A DNA stretch of 64,000 bases from Lepidostoma basale (lineage: Eukaryota > Arthropoda > Insecta > Trichoptera > Lepidostomatidae): positions 2,356,001 through 2,420,000 of the forward strand of contig JAHDVF020001325.1 in assembly GCA_022606425.2 (NCBI GenBank). The letters run 5' to 3'. Under the pieces are notes generated by a model. That model saw nothing but the letters and a program-made list of their open reading frames with translations, ran no database searches and was not told the DNA's origin. Below, piece by piece: positions 48,001-58,207 of this stretch. Position 1 is the first letter of the stretch; the number at the start of each line of letters is the position of its first letter. Both the position numbers and the translations under genes were made by a program.

Positions 48001-51000
48001 TAGGGGCAAGAAAGATGCCTCCCTGCGTGTACTTAGAAACGACTATAAGTTAGTTTGTAGGGCAATAAGGGTACAATATGTAAAAGATTACTCTGCCATC
48101 GGTAAAAAGAAGATCGATTAATAATAAATATTCTTAATAATCATCAACAATATATAAAACTTAAATATTTTAAAGAAGTCATAAGCTTTATTTCTCTTTT
48201 TCTTTTTTATATACTTTGTATATACAACACTTATACACAACACCAAAATGTGCATTGCTGAAGTTGAATGTAGTAAGGTTTTTCCAGAGTGAACATGATG
48301 GCATACACAGCGAGGTGGGAGAATTTAATATTTTCAATATTTGTTGAAGCGCAACTGTTACTTTTGTAACCCAAATAATTATCGATATTAGTTTCCATGT
48401 GTGATTTCCCAATATTAGTAATGACATTATCATTATCCGCTGTATATTTAGCTATCTCATTGGAGTTAAAGTTTCTCCTCATTACAACTCAAAGTGTGGC
48501 GAATATAGAAGAAAGTCATAAGCTGTTCATTTTCTTTGTAAAAGAAAAAAATGAGTAATTAACGTATGGAATACAACCTGAGGATGAATTTTAAAAAATG
48601 AGCTAAAGGTTTGTTGAATTTCTTGTAATAAATTGTCTCCAGCGGGGTAAACATATTCGCCCTGGGGGGTTTTATAAGTTCTGAGGTCAGCATGGCTTCC
48701 AATTAAAATGACATTCCCTAAACCACCTGAAAATGTTACTATTTAAATTAACATCATTTGTGATATAATATTCTATTTATTTTCTAAAGTGAATATACAA
48801 CATAAAAATGATCAATTAATTAAACATACAAACATACGCATATTATAAAAGACTACAAGGAAATAAGTTGATCGATCAATTCTATAAAATTCCTAATAAA
48901 TACTAATTTAATGCTGTATATGATTTTTAAACTAAATCCTTGGTCTTGTTAAAAAAAAATTAATATAAAACTACCAAATGTGAGAAAGTGGTTATTTAAA
49001 TTTGTATTTTGGAACCATAAATCATATTGGCTATTTTAGAAAATTGTGATTATGATTTAGATTATGAATGTTTACCAAATATTATAACTGGTATACAAAT
49101 AACACCGTAAAACGGGGTTCAATCACGCTAAACAACAGGAATTACCCTGTCCCAGCATTAGCTATCAGAAAATAATTAAACACTTGAGTCAGGAAATCAG
49201 AAAGAAAGGTATTGTCTAACAATTTGAAAATAGGAATGGAATTAAAGTAACTGTTATAATGAGAGTTAATTAGTCAACACTGGCAAAAGACATCACTCAA
49301 ACTCAAAATCTCACACTATAATTACCAATATAAAATGTTCAATGTGGAATGTATTTCAAATGTATATTATCAATTTACAAACCAGGTGTGCAGCAAGAAG
49401 ATTGTTTGGAAATAATAAAGTTCAACCAAAATGTGCATTGCTGAAGTTGAATGTAGTAAGGTTTTTCCAGAGTGAACATGATGGCATACACAGCGAGGTG
49501 GGAGTATTTACTATTTCCAATATTTGTTGAAGAGCAACTGTTACTTTTGTAACACAAATAATTATCGATATTAGTTTCCATGTGTGATTTCCCAATATTA
49601 GTAATGACATTATCATTGGCCGCTGTATATTTAGCTATCTCATTGGAGTTAAAGTTTCTCCTCTTAACTGAATACGGAAAGACTGTTGCGGGCTGAGGAA
49701 TAGACACATCACTTAGAAAATGATAATAAATCTGAAAGTATGCTTCTTGGCCCGAAAAATCCCAAACTGTTATATCACCCACGTTATTTAAATCCATCTA
49801 AAATAAAATGCAAAATTCAAATTTTAGTAATCAAATAAATAAATTTGTTTTTCAACATTTTTATTCTTGCTACATATTTGTTTTTAAAGAATTATGAGTA
49901 TGCACAAACCTGATGAACCTGAATTCCCTTAGTTGGAATATAATTTGGAGTAGAACATGAATCAAAACTTAATGAATTGTGTCTTGGAGTAACGTCCATT
50001 TCAATGTGGGACGACTGACTGGGTGATGACGGTCGCGCTGGAAATCAAACAAAATACTATATTACAAAACAAAATGCTTTTTTTTCCGTTCAAAATGTCA
50101 ATTTTTTTCATTTTGTTCCTTGCTTTAAAAAAAATTAAGGTGGTAAATTTTTGAGAGAGTGTAATATGTAAGTTATTTCTATTGAAATCAATCTCAGGCA
50201 TTTTATTATACATAGAAAAGCTAGAGGGTGAGTACTGAGTTTTTAAAAATCTCATCCTGATACTGACACCATGGCATATCATCAGACTAAAGTTTATATT
50301 ACCATTTCATAATAATTTATGCCGAAAGTGGCGATGAGGTTCACAACCCATCACACCACATCTCTCGCGGGGGCGAAAAGAGAAAGATGGAGTGCCGCAT
50401 CGGTTAAAGTGTGGCAGTCCATTCTTTCTGCCTACCCTTTCGGAGAGACGGCGTGATGGTTAGTTAGTTAGTTATCATTATATGCATATAAAAAAAATAT
50501 TCTGTTTCTATTCTAATGTATGCAGAAGCCAAAAACTTTGTTTTTTTAATTATAGCTTATTTCCTAATTTTTGTAGGTTTATATTTTATACAAAAATTCT
50601 GTATGATTGATAGTTTATTGTATGACTATGGCTGGAATTTGATTTTTTATTCTTGAACCATAGGCATTGATATTTAAAAAAAATGCTGGCATGAGATGTG
50701 GGCAAATAAAAAAGATGTTATACTTATAATTATCAGGAAGCCGAAAATGATATAATGGATGATTAAAAGCAGTGTTACATCTGGTGGTGAGAGAGGTTGA
50801 GCGACGCAGCAGGGCGTGAAGTAGGCCCGCGTTGAGGGAAGCTGCGAATGAAGATTTTCCACTGCCGCTGTGGCCCAAAAGGCGTAGCTGCAGCCGGCGT
50901 AGTGGTCGGGAACCACTCCACAGCTGGCTACGCAACCCACCAACACTAGCCCCAGCCGATCCCAATCTGATGAAATGTTGTAACAATATTTGTTTTGATT

Positions 51001-54000
51001 AATCGATTCCATGCAACCAAATAACTTAAATTCTATAAATAACTCAGTCATATTAAAGATGCTTCGATTTTCATATAAATTTCAAAAATATTATTTCCAT
51101 TTATTTTATGATCGCACATTATCACTTAAATATACTTTTTGGTATTCTTATTTCATAAATGCAAATGGTGTTAACAAGGAATTTCATAAAAAGCATTCAT
51201 ACAAAATACACTGTAATTCTAAATTAGAATAAAAAAATAATACTGTGACCTAAAATATATTCAAATTTATCATGAAATAGAACATTTTTGTTTCAGCCTA
51301 CACATGAAAGTGAGTACCCAAGTACCCCGATATTGCTATGTGATATAACTAAATACATTCTGATCCCTTCAGGTGAAAACAATAAATACTATAAATGTGT
51401 GAATTAAGATAGTAAATACCTCAGCTTATCTAGCAGCTCTGCGATGTTATTGTGGCCATACTTTAAGGCTGTAATGTCAGCTCTTATTCCATCTCCATTT
51501 CTTTGATCAATCTTACATCCGTAGAAGCATAACAACCTAATAAAAAGATTCCATGTATAGAGACTACAATTTATTTAAATATACAAAAACCTTTCATGGT
51601 TCTGATTTTGAAAATTTGGTTTGGTTCATATGGTGCTCCCGTCAATTTGGAGATATTTCGTGTATATGTGAATTGTTTTGGTCAATTTGATTATTGCTGC
51701 TCTTTATGATAGTTATTTGTGACAAAAAATACGTTTTTACTGTTTTGGTGTTAAAACTATTTAAGTTTTTTCATTTATAAAAAGAATTTTGACAGGTGTA
51801 AAAATAAATTTTTCATTTGTTCCAATGACAATTTGAATAAATTCTTCAATAATATTTTTAAGTTCTTGCTGGTGTTGGATTGTTTTAAGTGCCTAATTAC
51901 AGTAAATTTAAAAAAACAGTGGATAACGTGGAATAAAAATTAAATAAACACAAATGTCCGGATCGTCCAGCTGACGACAAGTGCACCATCTAAAATAACA
52001 TTATGTGTTAAATTATTTTTCTTTGTTTTTTTATTTTGTATCATTGTATTTCAGATAATTTGTTTTAGATTTATTATGTAGACGTTGAACGATCGAATTT
52101 TGCGCGGGAGATGCCTTTTGGTGGCGATGAGGTTCGCAACCCATCACACCGCGTCTCTCGCGATGGCGAAAAGAGAAGGATGGAGTACCGCATCGATTAA
52201 AGTGTGGCAGTCCATTCTTTCTGCCTACCCTTTCGGGGAGACGGCGTGATGGTTAGTTAGTTAGTTAGTTACAAAAACCTAAAAACTGTTGTTGAGTTCG
52301 GATTTGTCATTTTTATATTATTTTCACAAATACAGTTTTTAAATTCACTTCAAGTTTAAAAAATAATGTTAATGCACACAAAAGATTTAATTGAGCACTT
52401 GGCACCAGGCGGCGCTTCTGAAGGTCCGTAACAGAGACATTATTGTCGCGTAGAGCAGATCGCATCTGGAAATCTGATCGGGGTCACCAATATAGGATGC
52501 TTAGTTGGTGTGCTCCTATGTGAGTCAATGAAAGACGTGTTTACTGTCGGATGTTGGTTTATTGACTGGTGTTCGGAAGTAACTAAGGCCTACGAGAGGA
52601 CGGCCCCTACACATGCTTATTCTTATATTATATGTTAGTTACTAGTCATGGGTTGATGTACTTCCAATACTATAAATTTATACATTAAAATATGGATTAA
52701 TGTTCAATATTTATTTATACACCTGGTTTCTAGATACTTTATTATAGTTTAGAAGAGGAACATGACAATATTACATATTATATGCATTGAGCATTCTGTT
52801 TAAAAATAATTTGTAAAATAATAGGTATAATGTTAAATACATTATTACTAGGTGCAACCCTTAAAACAATGATTCCCAAAGTGGGCTATATAGACCCCCA
52901 AGGGTCCACGACAACTTGCAGGGGGTCAACGACAGTTGCAAAAAAAATTGGGGGTCTGCGAAAAGTAAATGGGGGTCCACGAGATGTATACAGGGGTCCA
53001 CGAGATGGTTCAACTAAATTGAAGCCAAATATTGAAAATAATTCTAAATCGGTGGCATCCTTTTTTTTTGCTCATTTGGGAAAAATTGGACAACCAAAAT
53101 CATTGGCGACCTTTTGCTTTTTTTTTTGCTTGACAGCAACTTCCGGTTAGTAGGCACAGGATTCGGCGGCGACTTTTTTTTTTTAGTTCGACAACGACTT
53201 CCGGCAAGTAGAATTCGGCAGCAACCAATTATTTTTAGCAATCGATTCGAAAAATCAATTAGAAAAGCAGGGGGTCTACACAAGATACAAAAAATCGGCA
53301 AGGGATCTACGAGACAAAAAAGTTTGGCATCCTCCGCCTTAAAATATTCATGGAAGTAAAGATTTTCTACCCTTTAAAAACTTGGTTTACTGTACAATCA
53401 TAATCAGAATAAGTTTTAACTTTCAATGTAAATCTTTTTTTTTTTTCACTTTTAAATTTTTCATAATTAACAACACCAAATTGTTCTCCTTTTGTTTTCT
53501 ACACTACTGTCATACAATAATAATCAGAACAATATTCAAAATAATTCAGAATTTTTAGTGCGCATTTCTATCTTTATCAAAGTAATAAATATGATTATTG
53601 TACCAACCTTACAATGTGAATAAAGCCATTCCTAGCAGCAATGTGCAGGGGATACTGACCACGCAGATTATGCACCTGCACGCAACCCATGGCGCACAGG
53701 CAGCGCGCAACGTCGTACAGCCCCGCACCGCTCGCTAGGTGCAGGCAACTATTCCCTCTCTGCTGAAACAGATAATACTTTACATCACCCGCATAGAATA
53801 TATATGTATCATGTCAGTAGCCTAGAGACAGATTCGTATAATCAAATATACCATCAACAATTCAAGTTGTATTGATATAAAAAGATGTTCATTGATTCTT
53901 CCAAATACATGAAATGTATTTATTATATTTATATCTTATTTTATACAAAAGTAGAAGAAAATTGTTGTGGAAAACAAAAAAATATGCATAAATAAAACAT

Positions 54001-56364
54001 AATTAATTATTCAAGTACTACTACTACTTCTCGGCGCTCATCACAATGTGGGACTTGGCCTCCTCCGCTGACTTCTGTCCCTGGTCATCTCTCTCCATTC
54101 CCCAGCTTTTTTCATTTTCTCCCAATCTCGGTTTTCTCTCGGTCTACCTCTTGTTCTCTTTTCACGGAGCACCCATCTGGATATATTTTTTGGTGTTCTA
54201 CTCTCTGGCATTCTTTCCACATGGCCAGCCCACCGTAGGCGTTGAGACTTACAGAGTCTCACTACTGTTTCCTGGTTTTAGTTTCCTAGTCAGTACTTCG
54301 AGCTCAAGATTTCTTTTGATTCTGCAAGTCCCACCCTCCAGCATGGGTCCAAAAATTTTTCTCAGAATTTTCCTCTCAAAAACTGCTCTGCTGCTCCTCT
54401 CTCTGCGTTAGAGACCATGCCTCACAGCCGTAGATGACTACCGGTCTTATAATAGTCAATATTATTAATTATTCAAGTACTAGGGGAAAATACATTTTTA
54501 TTTTTTCAGAAAACAGGCTTAAAATATTATTTATTGTTTCTTGAAGAATGTCTGTTTTCTAAGAGTTTTATAATATTTTAGATGGAATTACATGTTTCGC
54601 CCTTCTAAGGCATTATCAAATATCTTAGAAGATTTGACAATGCCTTAGAAGGGCGAAACATGTCATTCCGTCTAAATATAATATATAATAAAACTCCTAG
54701 AAAACAGATTTTTTCATTCATATTAATCATAAAATATATGTATATTTTAATTAAATCAATTGTTTAATATTATAACAACAACAAAAACTATGTGTACGCA
54801 AACATAATTAATTTACCGAATCCTTGACATCGCAATCAGCTCCGTGGTGAATGAGGAGCATCGCCACATCCGAGTGTCCTCCTGTCAAAGCGGCTATGAG
54901 AGGGGGCTCCGGAATACCGATATCTATGTTCACTCCATAATCAATCAAGAACTTAACTGCTTCTAGCTGACCAGACCTAAAAAACATGTCGCTGTTATTA
55001 TGTAAAATTTATATTAGAAGAAAATCTAAGAATATAAAATTATAATTATCTAATAATGTGAATCCAGAACAAAAGTAATAATAATAACAAAAAATCTGAG
55101 GTATTTACTATTTTCATAAAAATCACTATACTTATAGGAAAACAACAAATTCATGGAATTAATTTATTCAATTTAAATTGTGGTTTCACTAATGAATTGT
55201 GATGGTATTGACACAAGGTAAGAACAACTTAATAATTTATATTTAAGCACAACAGTTAAAAAGAGTATTCCCATTAATAATTAAGCATCAATACAGAAAA
55301 GCCAGACACATTCAAACCAATTTTGTTTTTGTAAATCTAATGTTGCACAATTCTTATAACAGGTTGAAATAAATGACATTAAGGATAATAGAGTAAAATT
55401 TTAATTATAGAAAATGTTTCAATAAATTTATCATATAACTAACACCGAATGCAATTATTTTAATTATTCAGGTGTCTTCCATACACTGATATTTGAGAGA
55501 AAATAAAAACAATAGAATGGAAACCTGGAAGCAGCATAGAGAGCAGCTGCCTGATGTGAGAGAGGGGGGATATTGTGCGAGGAAGACGCCAACAGCTGCT
55601 TTAGCACGGCTGCCTGTCCACCTCGGGCCGCCACCACTAGAGCGGCTTCTCCTGACATGTCTACACACTGACAAACCAAAGTTCTTCATACTGACAATGC
55701 ATTTTGAACTATCAGCATTAAAATTAACGAAATAATATTAATTAGGTATTATTTTTTATAAAAAAAAAATTAAAAAAATTTTCATTTAATCAATATGCAA
55801 TTAAAAGAAAAATATAATTTGGAAATTTCTCTAACCAGCCTGCTGAAAAATAAATTCTGTGGGAGTGGAGAAGGTTTTTTTTTTTAATAACTTTTATACT
55901 ACAATTCAAACAGAAGGAAAGAATGATATGTTTGTATACCACATTACATATGCTTCATCTACATAACTCTAAAAAAAATTAAAAAATTAAAAATATACAA
56001 AATATGTTATCCATATATTTTTTTTATATATGATATTAAATTAATAAAAATACGATTTAAGTACCTAGCTAAGAATTTGTAATTTTAATGATGAATGAAT
56101 TTTGGTACTTTTAAATTAAAATAAGTAAAACAAATTTCTAAATGGAATCCAATAAATAATCTTACATTGCATTTACTATGAAAGATAATTAAACTACACC
56201 TTGAAAAAAATATATTGTTATTTAACAAATTTCGTTTTTCATTGACATCGAATAAATATGGGAATAATTTGATTTGATAATAAATAATGGAAGAAAGTTG
56301 TTTAGAAAAGAATGAAAATAATTATAAGACTTACATTGTTATTTTTCAAATTCTGATCATCCAT
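42012..56364 (-). CDS. Kinase-less DAPK-like Roco protein (ankyrin-Roc-COR-death)
   Basis: Nineteen exons, complement: 56335-56364, 55525-55667, 54817-54976, 53608-53762, 51420-51536, 50779-50966, 49910-50037, 49383-49797, 48578-48726, 47420-47509, 46497-46580, 46165-46356, 45644-45841, 45295-45477, 44474-44716, 43662-43881, 43354-43500, 42330-42419, 42012-42226. Phases agree throughout, total 1,048 residues. Ankyrin repeats run from about 10 to 200 (EAALVVAARGG, NSCLHLASGAG, YPLHIAARNG). The Roc P-loop GHSGSGKS is near 236, the switch-like WDFSGQE near 320 and GSHAD near 455. COR-like sequence follows. A C-terminal death domain (LSALLDPPHPLGAHWCMLAV ... LQELSRTDAVDLLL) spans about 900-1000. 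Order and motifs match DAPK1 C-terminal to its kinase. No kinase or calmodulin-binding segment is encoded before the first ATG. A ~50-residue polar insertion follows the switch region. Confidence 0.85.
42598..42757 (+). mobile_element. LINE 3' end fragment
   Basis: Encodes RNRRACMTRCMNVEEVREIC, QERKVWQSILSAYPFGETA and stop, then a GTTA-rich tail. This is the last ~45 codons of the LINE at 14-1363. Its final ~75 bases are nearly identical to the 3' part of the SINE copies at 50,330 and 52,123. It lies in a DAPK-like gene intron. Confidence 0.82.
42740..43340. mobile_element. Palindromic foldback element split by a hAT MITE
   Basis: The left half (GTCTGTTTTAAAGAAGTTTT to CCTGTCTAAGG) and right half (CTAAGACATTATCAAATG to TTCAAGAAACAATAAA) belong to the foldback family. 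Between them sits the hAT MITE at 42,829-43,181, with a duplicated 8-bp piece of the host element. The right end also keeps the hammerhead-like TAATTTCTTAGACAGTGAAA block. Confidence 0.72.
42829..43181. mobile_element. hAT-type MITE with 8-bp target duplication
   Basis: Terminal repeats CAAGGGTCGGCAACC and (reverse complement of the right end) CATGGGTCGGCAACC are flanked by GTCTAAGG (42,821-42,828) and GTCTAAGA (43,182-43,189). Length about 353 bp, no transposase. It is inserted in the foldback element in the last-but-two intron of the DAPK-like gene. Confidence 0.85.
44861..45061 (+). repeat. Dispersed repeat, copy 2 (partner at 17,731)
   Basis: Same orientation and similar length as 17,731-17,932, sharing GGTTCTTGGGA, TAGCTATTGATTCTCATG and TATCGCCATT blocks. 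It lies in an intron of the DAPK-like gene. Confidence 0.6.
46490..46500 (-). promoter_or_regulatory. Non-canonical splice donor in the DAPK-like gene
   Basis: The exon complement(46497..46580) must end at phase 0 to join the next exon. The only position that works reads CTGCAG|TTAAGT, the perfect donor consensus CAG|GTAAGT with T instead of the first intron G. The nearby GT (CTGCA|GTTAAG) gives an immediate in-frame stop in the next exon. It may be an assembly or sequencing error, a defective allele, or a rare non-GT donor. Confidence 0.6.
48231..48485 (-). pseudogene. Partial duplicate of the Roc exon
   Basis: About 235 bases repeat the 3' two-thirds of the Roc exon 49,383-49,797 (from RRNFNSNEIAKYTA to LQQCTFW) in the same orientation with seven mismatches counted by eye. 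The copy lacks the exon's acceptor and its true donor. The frame is open across it but then meets a stop. It sits in the intron following the functional exon. Confidence 0.75.
50330..50474 (+). mobile_element. SINE-like element sharing the LINE 3' end
   Basis: Starts GGCGATGAGGTTCACAACCC and continues CGGGGGCGAAAAGAGAAAG, a region absent from the LINE. It then switches to the LINE 3' terminus (GTGTGGCAGTCCATTCTTTC ... GGCGTGATGG) with a GTTA tail. The same start and switch occur at 52,123. Located in a DAPK-like gene intron. Confidence 0.7.
52123..52271 (+). mobile_element. SINE-like element sharing the LINE 3' end
   Basis: Begins at the same base as the 50,330 copy (GGCGATGAGGTTCGCAACCC; GGTTCGCAACC resembles a pol III B box) and ends in the same LINE-derived block and GTTA tail. 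This is the best-preserved of three copies. Located in the ~2 kb DAPK-like gene intron. Confidence 0.7.
52868..53345 (+). mobile_element. hAT-like repeat remnant
   Basis: Begins near GATTCCCAAAGTGGGC and carries many GGGGTCCACGA/GGGGTCTGCGA blocks followed by CAACTTCCGGTTAGTAGGCA and CGACTTCCGGCAAGTAGAAT. It resembles 2609-2745. No intact transposase; the open frames seen here are low-complexity. Confidence 0.5.
54015..54455 (-). mobile_element. LINE C-terminal fragment (third family)
   Basis: The minus strand encodes PVVIYGCEAWSLTQRE, RKILRKIFGPM, then CKSQRLRWAGHVERMPESRT and KRTRGRPRENRDWE. These are C-terminal LINE motifs distinct from the GTTAGTT-tailed family. Stops interrupt it. It lies in an intron between ankyrin exons of the DAPK-like gene. 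Confidence 0.78.
54525..54735. mobile_element. Palindromic foldback element
   Basis: Near-complementary halves: ATGTTTCGCCCTTCTAAGGC against GCCTTAGAAGGGCGAAACAT, and GTCTGTTTTCTAAGAGTTTT against AAAACTCCTAGAAAACAG. The outermost left terminus is partly deleted. Member of the dispersed family, in a DAPK-like gene intron. Confidence 0.75.
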
Positions 56365-56411
56365 GTGTTTTAAACTCCTTATTTTTTCCACAGCTATTCA
56401 TGTGTCACACT

Positions 56412-56669
56412 GCAGTATAATCTCCGCAACACATTCAATACGGAAGATCGAGGATCGCTCCATTAAAATGTCAAAGTTTACCGAAAAACAATGAAATCAA
56501 AACGAATAGATATCTAATTTGTACGAAATTATTTTCATTTCGATTCAATAATTGAAGGTAATACGTTTTAGTTTTGTGGCACCGTCCACTCGTTTTCCAT
56601 TATCACCAAAAGACCATCGCGCAAACTCGAACCTCCCGCCACCCCCAAAGTAGGACAAGGAGGCTCACC
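56412..56669 (-). promoter_or_regulatory. Possible 5' UTR intron of the DAPK-like gene
   Basis: A good donor (TTTTCAAG|GTGAGC at 56,669) and an acceptor (ATACTGCAG at 56,412) upstream of the start codon could define a 5' UTR intron. Joining them gives a nine-codon upstream ORF (MNIFKCDT and stop) before the main ATG at 56,364. No kinase-coding frame appears here. Confidence 0.35.
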
Positions 56670-58207
56670 TTGAAAATATTCATCACAAAAAACTGGGAAA
56701 CGTACTTTAGAACTGACGGTCACTGTTTTCATTTATAATTTTCCTGACCATGTTGCACACAGTCTAATTATTCTTTCAAACTAAAAACAAAACATATAAT
56801 AACAGTCGAATCGCTAAATAAAAAACAAAAAACAAAAATCAATACTCGATTCATTGGACTTTAATTTCCCAAATGCTATTAACAAACAAATGGATGAGAA
56901 ATAATATTTATTTCTCCCGTACTACACTTATTTGAAGCATAATCTTATATATTTACACTTTTATACAGAAAAATCATGGGTAGTAAGGTGGCCTCAACCA
57001 GAAAAAATATGTTTTGGGGTCGAGTTCATTATTTATACCACAAGGAATATAATTCCTACCCTTTTTGTATCCCTCAATATTTCTCACAAGAATGTTGGAC
57101 TTCAAAACTCTTGAAACGCATCGAATGATCTTACTAGATAAGCATTTTTTTATAACTGTTGTCCGGGGGTATTTACAATCCAGAAATACTGAATGAACTA
57201 AATCTATACGTTCAGTACTAAATCTATATTTTATTGCATGTTCCAAATTACCGAACAGAGGCGCTTCGAAGTTTTCTTATATTAAAAGCGATTCGCCTTC
57301 TAAATGCGGTGGCATTCGAGATATATCTCTTTAGATGCAGCTATACAGAATTTGTGGACACCCTAATAATTAAAAATAACAAAGAGATAACTAACATAAT
57401 TATTTTTAAATGATTCTAAGCATATTTCCATTCAGACTACGTCGATTTGGCTTGTGCTGGAATAATGTAAAAAGCTATTAAACAAATCAATATTTTTATT
57501 TGTCGATATAGTTTCATTTTACCTCGATTCATTTAATCCGACAAATATTATGAAATTATATATCCCTTTTGTTTTTCTATCTCTTTAACATATGAGTGTG
57601 TTTCAATAATGACCTCTCGTAAGGGTCAATTTTCTTTCCGCCAAGCCTTTTCTTCAAGCTCGGTAACAAAAAAAAATTAACTGGGGCGGTTAGGTATCCG
57701 CCAACGGCCTCAACATATCTGGAGGAGCAGGTTTCCGGTCCAAGAACAATCGCATAGTCCATCCCTACTATGTAGAATATGTCGTACAGCCATCAGGCAA
57801 TTATCAACTTTAATAAACAAGAAGAAGTTGAAGACGATGAAGAATGAAATAGACTTGTCGAGTACCCGCGTGTTCTCTTCAAACTATCATAATCGGAATT
57901 GGAAAATTCGACAGCCCTAATTTAAGCCACTACCCAAAATACGGGGGCTGCTAGATGCTAGCAGCGATAATAAATTAGAATGCGAAGTATCAACCAAAAT
58001 CAATATTATTTTTATAAATATCCAAAAATTTCATCACATTTCATCAATCTGTAGGTTCCACAAATTTCTAATCTTTTATTATTTCTAATCTATGGATTTC
58101 AAACGTCAAATATTTTTTGTCTGTTTTCAGCGTAATTCTGTGGATAAGATGTTTCTTCGTGTGGTTGTCAAATTTGACCGAATTGTTTTTAATTTATTTT
58201 CCCGATA
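56670..58207. other. Divergent intergenic region
   Basis: Separates the minus-strand DAPK-like gene from plus-strand RPP38 and should hold both promoters. No protein-kinase motifs, other coding exon, RNA gene or recognised repeat was found. Confidence 0.5.

Noticed and set aside
52380..52620. GC-richer stretch with TTGGCACCAGGCGGCGC, considered as an LTR or primer-binding site
   Set aside because: No terminal repeat partner, no gag/pol nearby and no clear tRNA complement.
53044..53359. ORFs on both strands with Phe/Lys runs
   Set aside because: Low-complexity translation of a hAT-like repeat.
54046..54411. 121-codon plus-strand ORF rich in Phe/Leu
   Set aside because: Antisense of a LINE fragment (RLRWAGHVERM on the minus strand), not a membrane protein.
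57577..57762. 61-codon minus-strand ORF between the DAPK-like gene and RPP38
   Set aside because: Checked as a possible kinase exon; no kinase motifs (no VAIK, HRD or DFG) and no supporting splice sites.
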